A DNA stretch of 5,356 nt from Treponema sp. (GTDB lineage: Bacteria; Spirochaetota; Spirochaetia; Treponematales; Breznakiellaceae). Below the pieces are notes generated by a model, which saw only the letters and a program-made list of their open reading frames with translations, did not search any database and was not told the origin of the DNA. The position numbers were made by a program, and so were the translations under genes. Position 1 is the first letter of the stretch. Each line of letters starts with the position of its first letter. Below, piece by piece: positions 1 through 4,788 of the stretch. The stretch lies in NCBI GenBank assembly GCA_009786675.1, contig WQRP01000086.1, positions 1 through 5,356 on the forward strand, in the 5' to 3' direction.

Positions 1-68
1 ATCAGGAGACGAGCGCTCCACCTGCAGTCTGCACCCCGAATCGTACCAGTCGAAACCAGGGCACCCCC
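1..68 (-). ncRNA. ssrA: Transfer-messenger RNA (tmRNA), 5' part only
   Basis: This is the 5' end of the trans-translation RNA, which frees ribosomes stalled on broken mRNAs and tags the nascent peptide for proteolysis together with SmpB. On the minus strand, from base 68, the sequence opens with GGGGGTG, continues with TGGTTTCGACTGG at about positions 11-23 of the RNA, then GGGGTGCAGACTGCAGG. A run of G at the 5' end followed by the invariant TTCGAC of the tRNA-like D-arm region is the hallmark of tmRNA. The following CTGCAGGTGGAG and CTCCTGAT resemble what I recall of treponemal tmRNA. The 3' tRNA-like half, the tag reading frame and the pseudoknots lie beyond the left edge. The exact 5' base (67 or 68) is estimated by alignment from memory. 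It starts 12 nt after the stop of the 96-residue gene, so it may be processed from a longer transcript. A possible -10 (TATTGT, 83-88 region) lies 14 nt upstream, further than usual. Confidence 0.88.
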
Positions 69-80
69 AAAAACAAAAAC

Positions 81-371
81 CTACAATACTACCGAACGGC
101 TCGCCTGCGTGGGGAAAACCCCGAACAGGCGATCCAACTGGGAATTTACGGTCAGCGATGAACCGCTGATCCTGTTGTAAATCTCCACCACGGCATCCAT
201 GTCCGCGGGTTCCTTCGACCAAACCGCCGATGAATACGCCGCGCGGAAAAGCCCCTTTTCGGCAAGCTGCCTGGTGGAAAGGGATCCGTAACGCTTCTTC
301 GCCTTGCCGTCCACCACCGCCGTGGGACCGTCGTAGCCTATGGTAAAGATAAAGTCTTCCCTAGAAAGCAT
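81..371 (-). CDS. Conserved-looking small protein of unknown function, 96 residues
   Basis: I do not recognise the family. The product is a mixed-charge soluble protein with no signal peptide and no membrane segment, beginning MLSREDFIFTIGYDGPTAVV and ending in a hydrophobic SVVL. A glycine-rich turn (IGYDGP) and a basic stretch (GKAKKRYGS, residues about 22-30) are followed by a predicted helical region with LFRAAYSSAV and VEIYNRI, and then LDRLFGVFP. The frame stays open upstream to 431, but that part overlaps the rubredoxin gene in another frame. The ATG at 369-371 is preferred because it follows the rubredoxin stop by 11 nt. The Shine-Dalgarno sequence there is weak (GGGCGG region), so coupling to rubredoxin translation is likely. 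The 3' end of the gene contains a strong hairpin at 102-131 and the gene stops just before tmRNA. Its place behind rubredoxin suggests co-transcription but does not prove a redox role. Confidence 0.68.
   Translation of the reverse strand: MLSREDFIFTIGYDGPTAVVDGKAKKRYGSLSTRQLAEKGLFRAAYSSAVWSKEPADMDAVVEIYNRISGSSLTVNSQLDRLFGVFPTQASRSVVL
102..131 (-). other. Long interrupted hairpin inside the end of the 96-residue gene
   Basis: Read on the minus strand, CGCCTG, TTC, GGGG, a TTTT loop, CCCC, ACG and CAGGCG can fold into a 6-bp outer stem, a 3x3 internal loop and a 4-bp inner stem. It lies in codons near the 3' end of the gene, 33 nt before the tmRNA 5' end. The T-rich run at 70-80 is over 20 nt downstream, so this is not a standard intrinsic terminator. 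It could be an RNA-processing or pausing structure upstream of tmRNA, or a by-product of codon choice. Confidence 0.5.
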
Positions 372-382
372 GGCCGCCCAAC

Positions 383-541
383 TCAGGAAACAGGGGAAAA
401 CGAATCTTTTGCCGCGCCGCAAGGGGGGCAAGACCAGTCCGAAGGGAGATCCTCGAAAGCCGTCCCGGGCTGCACGCCGTTGTCGGGATCGCCGTCGGCG
501 GGATCGTACTCATACCCGCACAAATCGCAAACGTATTTCAT
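383..541 (-). CDS. Rubredoxin
   Basis: This is a small cytoplasmic electron carrier holding one iron atom with four cysteine thiolates. In anaerobes it typically passes electrons from NAD(P)H-dependent reductases to superoxide reductase, rubrerythrin or similar oxygen-defence enzymes. The complete 52-residue product starts [18 protein letters not shown]. It has the two metal knuckles C5-D-L-C8-G and C38-P-P-C41-G. It also has the typical core Y-x-Y-D-P, G-D-P-D-N-G, P-G-T-x-F and D-W-x-C-P. Length and motif spacing match classical rubredoxins (52-54 residues) with no insertion. The start is set by AAGGAG at 548-553, 6 nt before ATG. It lies 60 nt downstream of the membrane-protein gene on the same strand; an extended -10-like TGTGATACC in that gap is weak. 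No redox partner is encoded within the window. Confidence 0.97.
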   Translation of the reverse strand: MKYVCDLCGYEYDPADGDPDNGVQPGTAFEDLPSDWSCPPCGAAKDSFSPVS

Positions 542-547
542 GTTTTG

Positions 548-553
548 CTCCTT
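548..553 (-). promoter_or_regulatory. Ribosome binding site of rubredoxin
   Basis: AAGGAG on the minus strand lies 6 nt (CAAAAC) before the ATG at 539-541. It is a strong Shine-Dalgarno sequence at normal spacing and fixes the start of a gene so short that it is easily missed. Confidence 0.85.
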
Positions 554-601
554 CCCAGTAAGGTATCACAAATTCCCGCGAAAGGCCACCACGCCGCCCG
601 C

Positions 602-1153
602 TTATTTTTTGAAGCCCCCGCTAATCTTGGAACTGATGGCGGCGAGTACCAGGACAAGCCCGGCCAAAACCACCAAAAGGGGCCACCAGTCAAGGACAAA
701 CTGCGAAAACGAAAAGTCAACCACGTCCAGCGAAAAAACCATCAAAACCAACCCCAGTATTATGAAGGCCGACGCAAGAACCACGTAGCTTGGCCGGATT
801 GCCCCGTAACGGTGCCACCCGGTGGGAAGAAGGGCCACGCCGGCAAAAACCGACAGCAGGGGCCAGACCCTGGCAAACCCCAGTGGCATTGCGTCTATTG
901 CGCCAAGGAAAAAGAACAGCCCGGCCTGCAGGAACAGCCCGGCCAGGAAGATGTACAGCGAACGGCGGCTTATCCTGACGGCCACGACCGCGCAGGCGAC
1001 GCCGGCGGCAACCAGCAGGAAGGAAACCTGCACCAAAACCCGCGAGATCCCCGGGGGGGAACCTATCAGAAAAGTGCTGCCAAGAAACAGCAGAAGGAAG
1101 CCGATAATGAAGATGAGCTTGGCAATAGGTCGGCGGCTTGCAAAACGGGGCAT
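602..1153 (-). CDS. Six-helix membrane protein with WPLL motifs (LiaF-TM/DUF5668-like)
   Basis: This is an integral inner-membrane protein of 183 residues. Predicted helices lie at about 12-31, 39-59, 66-86, 92-112, 123-142 and 155-172, with a basic N-terminus (PRFASRRPIAK) and a basic C-terminus (SSKISGGFKK). The protein appears to be built of three two-helix units. The second and third each end in WPLL followed by a V/F-AG-V/L-x-LL pattern (W97-L100 and W157-L160), with aligned starts SLYIFLAGL and SYVVLASAF. The WPLL motif followed by a short hydrophobic helix recalls the LiaI/LiaF transmembrane region (DUF5668), which occurs in envelope-stress and unassigned membrane proteins. Function is unknown. 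The start at 1153 is chosen over the frame's upstream ATG at 1207 because the longer form would cover the opposite gene's start. A near-consensus promoter also places the transcript start at this ATG. No Shine-Dalgarno sequence is visible. Confidence 0.85.
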   Translation of the reverse strand: MPRFASRRPIAKLIFIIGFLLLFLGSTFLIGSPPGISRVLVQVSFLLVAAGVACAVVAVRISRRSLYIFLAGLFLQAGLFFFLGAIDAMPLGFARVWPLLSVFAGVALLPTGWHRYGAIRPSYVVLASAFIILGLVLMVFSLDVVDFSFSQFVLDWWPLLVVLAGLVLVLAAISSKISGGFKK

Positions 1154-1168
1154 ATTGTGTAGTATATC
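1138..1168 (+). promoter_or_regulatory. Possible promoter of the plus-strand envelope operon
   Basis: TTGCAA (1138-1143) could be a -35 box, with a -10 at TATATC (1163-1168, 19-nt spacer) or GTATAT (1162-1167, 18-nt spacer). Both are imperfect. The -10 candidates lie on the same bases as the TATACT box of the opposite promoter. Transcription would begin about 1173-1176, giving a leader of about 15 nt that just includes the Shine-Dalgarno sequence. Confidence 0.4.
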
Positions 1169-1189
1169 AGTATGGAGAAGATGTATCAA
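1161..1189 (-). promoter_or_regulatory. Sigma-70-type promoter for the membrane-protein gene, predicting leaderless mRNA
   Basis: On the minus strand TTGATA (1184-1189) and TATACT (1161-1166) are separated by exactly 17 nt; each box matches five of six consensus bases. Only 7 nt (ACACAAT) separate the -10 box from the ATG at 1151-1153, so transcription should begin at or beside the A of the start codon. That agrees with the lack of a Shine-Dalgarno sequence. The -35 box shares its last base with the ATG of the divergent plus-strand gene. Confidence 0.7.
1174..1180 (+). promoter_or_regulatory. Ribosome binding site of the TPR-like gene
   Basis: GGAGAAG lies 8 nt before the ATG at 1189. It selects this start over an in-frame TTG at 1138, which would sit inside the opposite gene and put a charged segment before the signal peptide. 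Confidence 0.75.
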
Positions 1190-2271
1190 TGGGGAAGCTA
1201 GGGACAAGGCGCGTCATGGTCGTGGTTCCGATTCTGGTGGCCTTCGCCGCGTTCGCGACCGTCTCCGCGACGGCGTTTCGGGGCCACGAGCCGCCTGACG
1301 TCAACCCGCATTTTCTGGTCGGCTCCCGCGAGAACAGGGAACAGCTAAGGGCGCTGTTCTCGCTCCTGGACGCGGAGGGCAATTCCCCCGAAAAAAACTT
1401 CGCGGTGGTCAGGGAAATATCCAACAACTTCTTTAGGGAAGGCGAGTACGGCAGGCTCATCCACTTCCTGGGCGGGCGAACCGTCAGGCTCCCGGAGGAT
1501 CCCTACAACAGCCACCATCTGCTGATGATCGCGTATGCCCACATGCGACAGGGTTCAATGCCGATAGCGGCAAGATACTTTGACCTAATCGTGAAGAACT
1601 ACCCGGATCTTATGATCAACGGCACGTCGATTCACCTTACCTGCCTGCTCCGGCTTATCGACCTGAACGACGATCCGGTGCAGCAGGTCTGGTACTACCA
1701 CGAGCTGCTGTCCCGCTTCCCCGACGAGATCGACCTCGGGGTAATATGGTTCAGGCTGGCCCAGGCATACGAAAGGGTTGGCAACTGGGACGGGTCGATA
1801 CAGGCCCTTGCCAACTTCCTGTCCCAGGGAAGCCCCGTGATCCCCGGCTTTCCCAACGCGGAGACCCACGCCAGGCACCAGGTGAACTTCCACAACTCGG
1901 CCAGGAACTGGACCTTCGAGAGCCTGCCCGCCCTGGCCTCGGCCGTGCGCCACGCCTTCGACACCAACAACGCGGTTCAGATGCGGAACCTTCAGGCCGG
2001 GGCTAATTTCTTTACCCGGTCATGGGGGCAGGACGACATAATAAGCAGGCAGCCCTTCAACGTTTTGCAGTTCATGCGCGGCACCCGCATCCGCTACGCG
2101 GACAGGTTCCACGAGCGTTCCAATTCCGAGGAGGCGTTCCTGCGGACCTGGGGATGGCCAATGGTTATCTCGGTCTGGTACTTTTATTTCAGAAGGATAC
2201 ACTTCCCTTCCGATCCGTCGGTCCACGGCCGCTGGGAATGGGTCGGCATATATTTCGGAGAAAGCTTTTAG
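1189..2271 (+). CDS. Secreted TPR-like repeat protein of unknown function, 360 residues
   Basis: Probably a periplasmic or membrane-attached protein. The N-terminus is a signal peptide: a basic n-region (GKLGTRR), a hydrophobic core at about 9-26 and a possible cleavage after ATA at residue 29. There is no lipobox cysteine. The middle contains helical repeats of tetratricopeptide type, clearest at about 109-142 (LLMIAYAHMRQGSMPIAARY, then FDLIVKNYPD) and 185-214 (WFRLAQAYERVGNWDGSIQA). Both have the small and aromatic residues expected of TPR helices A and B. Two more helical pairs (about 69-95 and 149-178) may be degenerate repeats. Residues about 243-360 form a separate C-terminal region rich in aromatic residues, ending in WEWVGIYFGESF, which I cannot assign. 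It is first in an operon, 12 nt before the lytic transglycosylase. TPR proteins usually bind partners, so a scaffold or regulator for that enzyme is a reasonable inference. Confidence 0.88.
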   Translation: MGKLGTRRVMVVVPILVAFAAFATVSATAFRGHEPPDVNPHFLVGSRENREQLRALFSLLDAEGNSPEKNFAVVREISNNFFREGEYGRLIHFLGGRTVRLPEDPYNSHHLLMIAYAHMRQGSMPIAARYFDLIVKNYPDLMINGTSIHLTCLLRLIDLNDDPVQQVWYYHELLSRFPDEIDLGVIWFRLAQAYERVGNWDGSIQALANFLSQGSPVIPGFPNAETHARHQVNFHNSARNWTFESLPALASAVRHAFDTNNAVQMRNLQAGANFFTRSWGQDDIISRQPFNVLQFMRGTRIRYADRFHERSNSEEAFLRTWGWPMVISVWYFYFRRIHFPSDPSVHGRWEWVGIYFGESF

Positions 2272-2283
2272 GACGAGGTTTCC

Positions 2284-3678
2284 ATGACAGAAAAGACCGG
2301 AGCGAAAAAACGCGGGGCTTCCCGCGGGTTGATCTTGTTTCTGCTGTTCGCCGGGGTGGCGACTGTCGGGCCGGAGGCGGAGTCACTTCACCCGGCACTG
2401 CCGGTTCACTACCCGCCGACGCAGGACGTCGCGCGCACGACCCTGCACGGCGGCGACCGCCCCCTGCGCAGCGACCGGGGGGATTTCGATCCGGCGATGT
2501 TCGCCCACCGAACCCCGCCGCCGTCCCCTCCCTCCCGAATCCTGGTTCCCGAGCACCTTGACAGGGTTCTTACGAGGTACTACATCGACAGGTACACAAG
2601 GCCCAACGGCGTCGCCTGGCTTCATTCGGTTATCAGGAACGGGCACACGTACATTCCCTTCGTCAAAAGCGAGATTGAAAGGCTCGGCCTGCCGCCGGAG
2701 CTTGTCGTCGTGCCCTTCATCGAATCGGACTACATCGGAACGGCGGTGAGCCGTTCCGGCGCGACGGGTATATGGCAGTTCATGATGAACAGCATCGATC
2801 CCTTCGGCATCCGGGTAAACGAGACGCTGGACGAGCGCAGGGACTTCCGCAGATCGACGGTCGGGGCGCTCAGGAAGCTGGAGGGGCATTACCGGAACTT
2901 CGGGTGCTGGGCCATGGCCTTCGCCGCGTACAACATGGGGCCCAACGGGCTGCGGCGGGCGGCGCAGAGGGCCGGGACCTTCGACTACTGGGATCTCGCC
3001 GCCAGGAGGGAGATCAGCCAGGAGACGACCCGTTTCGTTCCCAGGATAGTGGCGGCGGCGTACGTCCTGACCAACGCCAGGCGTTTCGGCGTCGACTGGT
3101 GGCCGGAGGGCGTCGAGTGGACGACCGTCAGGCCGGGAAGGCCGGTGTCCCTGGACATGATCGCCTCGGAAACGGGGACGGACAGGAACCTGCTTCGCCG
3201 GCTGAACCTGGAGCTTCTGCACGGCATAACCCCGGCGGATCCGGATCGCGAGATAGTGGTCCCGGCGGCGCGGGCCCAGGCGATCGCCGCCCTTCTGGAA
3301 AGGGACGACATGGTGCTGGTACAGTACCACCGCTACAGGATACAGCCCGGCGACACTCTGTACGCGCTGTCCAGGCACTACGGCATCTCGGTCGCGACGA
3401 TCGAGATGCACAATCCCGGTGTGCGAAACAGGCACCTAAGGCCCGGGGAGACGCTTGTCATCCCGGTTCTTCAGGAGGTGGAGCCCTTCGCCAGGGAGCC
3501 GGTAACGTTTAGCAGGCTCTTCAACGGGACGCACGTCGTCGCCCAGGGCGACACGCTGTGGTCCCTGGCCAGGCGCTACAACGTGAACCCCCAGGAGCTT
3601 GCCATGGCAAATAACATGGACCTAAACCAAACTCTGTCCATAGGAAGAGCCCTAAGAGTGCCGATAATTATAGAATGA
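2284..3678 (+). CDS. mltD: Membrane-bound lytic transglycosylase, MltD type, with LysM repeats
   Basis: This enzyme cleaves the MurNAc-GlcNAc bond of peptidoglycan in the periplasm, leaving 1,6-anhydroMurNAc ends. The product has 464 residues. After a basic n-region (KKRGASR) comes a hydrophobic signal or anchor at about 15-29. A proline-rich linker follows (about 36-86), then an SLT/GH23 domain at about 88-265. Catalytic Glu147 lies in PFIESDY. GIWQFM (162-167), DERRD (183-187) and AYNMG (215-219) are the usual motifs that follow it. Residues about 279-328 look like a degenerate LysM without the GDT turn. Two clear LysM modules follow, at about 350-394 (IQPGDTLYALSRHYGI) and 415-460 (VAQGDTLWSLARRYNV), which bind glycan. 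Length and order fit the MltD family. Unlike E. coli MltD it has no lipobox cysteine, so it is a secreted or N-terminally anchored form. GAGG lies 5 nt before the ATG. The stop overlaps the next gene by 4 nt. Confidence 0.95.
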   Translation: MTEKTGAKKRGASRGLILFLLFAGVATVGPEAESLHPALPVHYPPTQDVARTTLHGGDRPLRSDRGDFDPAMFAHRTPPPSPPSRILVPEHLDRVLTRYYIDRYTRPNGVAWLHSVIRNGHTYIPFVKSEIERLGLPPELVVVPFIESDYIGTAVSRSGATGIWQFMMNSIDPFGIRVNETLDERRDFRRSTVGALRKLEGHYRNFGCWAMAFAAYNMGPNGLRRAAQRAGTFDYWDLAARREISQETTRFVPRIVAAAYVLTNARRFGVDWWPEGVEWTTVRPGRPVSLDMIASETGTDRNLLRRLNLELLHGITPADPDREIVVPAARAQAIAALLERDDMVLVQYHRYRIQPGDTLYALSRHYGISVATIEMHNPGVRNRHLRPGETLVIPVLQEVEPFAREPVTFSRLFNGTHVVAQGDTLWSLARRYNVNPQELAMANNMDLNQTLSIGRALRVPIIIE

Positions 3679-4574
3679 TAGGGAAAAAAGGAACGGGGTG
3701 GCTCCGCTGGAGCCTGGCATTTGTCCTGCTGTTGAACGGCGCGTTCTCCTTTGGCCAGGTTGGCATAGACGGGGTCGTCGAATGGGACAGGATGGAGATA
3801 AACGCGGTCATATCCCTGGATCTAGCGTCGGCGGGGATTAGGGTTCCCGCCGGCAGGATGCAGGGCGAGGCGATGCTTGCCTCGGAATACCTTAGGCTGA
3901 TTCGCCCGGAACTGCTTAACATACAGGTCGATTCCTCGTCGGTTATCGCCGACCTTATAGGGCGCGGGGAATGGAGCCTTTTCGAGATTGAAAACCTCGC
4001 GCTGCAGGCCCGCGCGGTACCGCCGGCGTTCTCGCCTGGGCTTGACAGGCTTTCGGCCCGCTACACGATTGGCATCGAGGGAATCAGCGAGGCGTTTATT
4101 CGCCACAGGCATCCGATCGACGTGCCAAGGACGCTGACCCCCGTTCCCGCCCCCGCCTTTACCGGGATTGTCATAATCGCGTCGGACGTGCAGCCGATTC
4201 ACGGGAGGGAGGGTTCCGCGATGGTTCGCCCGGCGCTGTTTCCCCGGATATGGGACACGCATATGAACCTTATTTTTGAACGGAACATGCTGGATCCGAA
4301 CGCCGGCGCGATGGTCCGCTATTTTTGCCGCCAGGGGATCTTCGCGGATGGGCCCACGGGTCTTTCCCCGGAGCTTAGCGCCGTGGTCGGCGACCGCCCG
4401 CTGCGTGTTTTCGCCCGCGGCGTCTTTGGCGAGACACCCACCGATCCAATCATAAGCCGCGAGGACGCCCTGCAGATTATCTCCACGCCGGAGAACCGAG
4501 GCCTGCTCCGCGAGGGCCGGGTCGCGATTATACTTGACGATTCGGTGCTAAGGAATACTTTCACTGGGTGGTGA
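3675..4574 (+). CDS. Secreted protein with an LPP20/FlgT-like C-terminal domain
   Basis: This is a 299-residue exported protein of unknown exact role. The signal peptide has a basic start (MIGKKG), a hydrophobic core at about 12-25 and a likely cleavage near SFG/Q at 27-28, with no lipobox. Residues about 33-160 contain a region resembling the N-terminal part of LPP20-type proteins (EYLRLIRPELLNIQVDSSSV, then RYTIGIEGISEAFI). From about 162 there is a pattern I recall from LPP20/FlgT-like periplasmic proteins. It runs TGIVIIASD, then RPALFPRIWD (185-194), then VGDRPLRVFARGV (238-250), then IISREDALQII (259-269), then LLREGRVAIILDD (277-289). Family placement is by memory of the pattern, not a search. 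Its ATG overlaps the stop of the transglycosylase gene (ATGA), which implies coupled translation. Since LPP20 relatives include flagellar ring proteins such as FlgP, a link to the cell wall or to the periplasmic flagella of spirochaetes is possible but unproven. Confidence 0.82.
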   Translation: MIGKKGTGWLRWSLAFVLLLNGAFSFGQVGIDGVVEWDRMEINAVISLDLASAGIRVPAGRMQGEAMLASEYLRLIRPELLNIQVDSSSVIADLIGRGEWSLFEIENLALQARAVPPAFSPGLDRLSARYTIGIEGISEAFIRHRHPIDVPRTLTPVPAPAFTGIVIIASDVQPIHGREGSAMVRPALFPRIWDTHMNLIFERNMLDPNAGAMVRYFCRQGIFADGPTGLSPELSAVVGDRPLRVFARGVFGETPTDPIISREDALQIISTPENRGLLREGRVAIILDDSVLRNTFTGW

Positions 4575-4576
4575 AA

Positions 4577-4597
4577 GCCCGGCGCACTTCGCCGGGG
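4577..4597 (+). terminator. GC-rich hairpin just after the operon
   Basis: CCCGGCG (4578-4584), a CACTT loop and CGCCGGG (4590-4596) form a perfect 7-bp stem 3 nt after the TGA of the last operon gene. There is no T-run after it on the plus strand, so it would be a terminator without the usual U-tract or a transcript-stabilising 3' structure. On the minus strand it is followed by only a short CTTT. Confidence 0.5.
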
Positions 4598-4672
4598 CGC
4601 GGGAGCGTAATCAGGATGACGCGACGCATACCCAGCTTCGACGCCGAGTATTCACAAAATATATATAAACAA

Positions 4673-4722
4673 AATCGGCAGGTTCCAAGACAAGATCCCT
4701 AATCGGCGATTCCACCAAGATG
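4673..4722. repeat. Imperfect direct repeat of about 28 nt in the convergent gap
   Basis: Two copies begin AATCGGC at 4673 and 4701 and share TTCCA and CAAGAT in the same order, with small indels. The second copy contains the 11-bp inverted repeat AATCG-G-CGATT (4701-4711). An AT-rich patch (4649-4674) adjoins the first copy. Role unknown; a protein-binding site or chance are both possible. Confidence 0.3.
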
Positions 4723-4788
4723 GGCTCCCAGGAAAACCCCGCAAAACCGCCGCCACCGACAACGGAAGTCGCAAGTGGCCACAAACGC

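Noticed and set aside
70..80. T-rich run as the terminator of the 96-residue gene
   Set aside because: The nearest hairpin (102-131) is more than 20 nt upstream of the run, so they do not form an intrinsic terminator; the run directly precedes the tmRNA 5' end.
372..431. Upstream extension of the 96-residue gene to an ATG at 431
   Set aside because: The extra 20 residues are the rubredoxin coding sequence read in another frame, and rubredoxin is certain there.
545..1162. Open frame of 205 codons on the plus strand
   Set aside because: It is antisense to the six-helix membrane protein; the product is Gln/Lys/Pro-rich low-complexity sequence typical of a shadow frame.
1138..1188. TTG at 1138 as start of the TPR-like protein
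   Set aside because: It would add 17 residues before an already complete signal peptide and run into the opposite gene; ATG at 1189 has a good Shine-Dalgarno sequence.
2383..3435. Long open frame of 350 codons on the minus strand
   Set aside because: It lies opposite the transglycosylase gene, which has clear SLT and LysM motifs. The frame is a shadow of high GC, with Pro/Arg/Val-rich composition and no recognisable domain.
2772..3512. Open frame of 246 codons on the plus strand
   Set aside because: It overlaps the transglycosylase gene in another frame and encodes a Gly/Arg/Ala-rich product without motifs.
4561..4629. 22-residue open frame on the minus strand (MRRVILITLPRPGEVRRAFT, then TQ)
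   Set aside because: No ribosome binding site, it contains the hairpin in its middle, and it overlaps the end of the LPP20-like gene; too short to support.
4775..4782. Palindrome GTGGCCAC as terminator of the beta-barrel gene
   Set aside because: An 8-bp palindrome with no loop cannot form a terminator hairpin and no T-run follows it.
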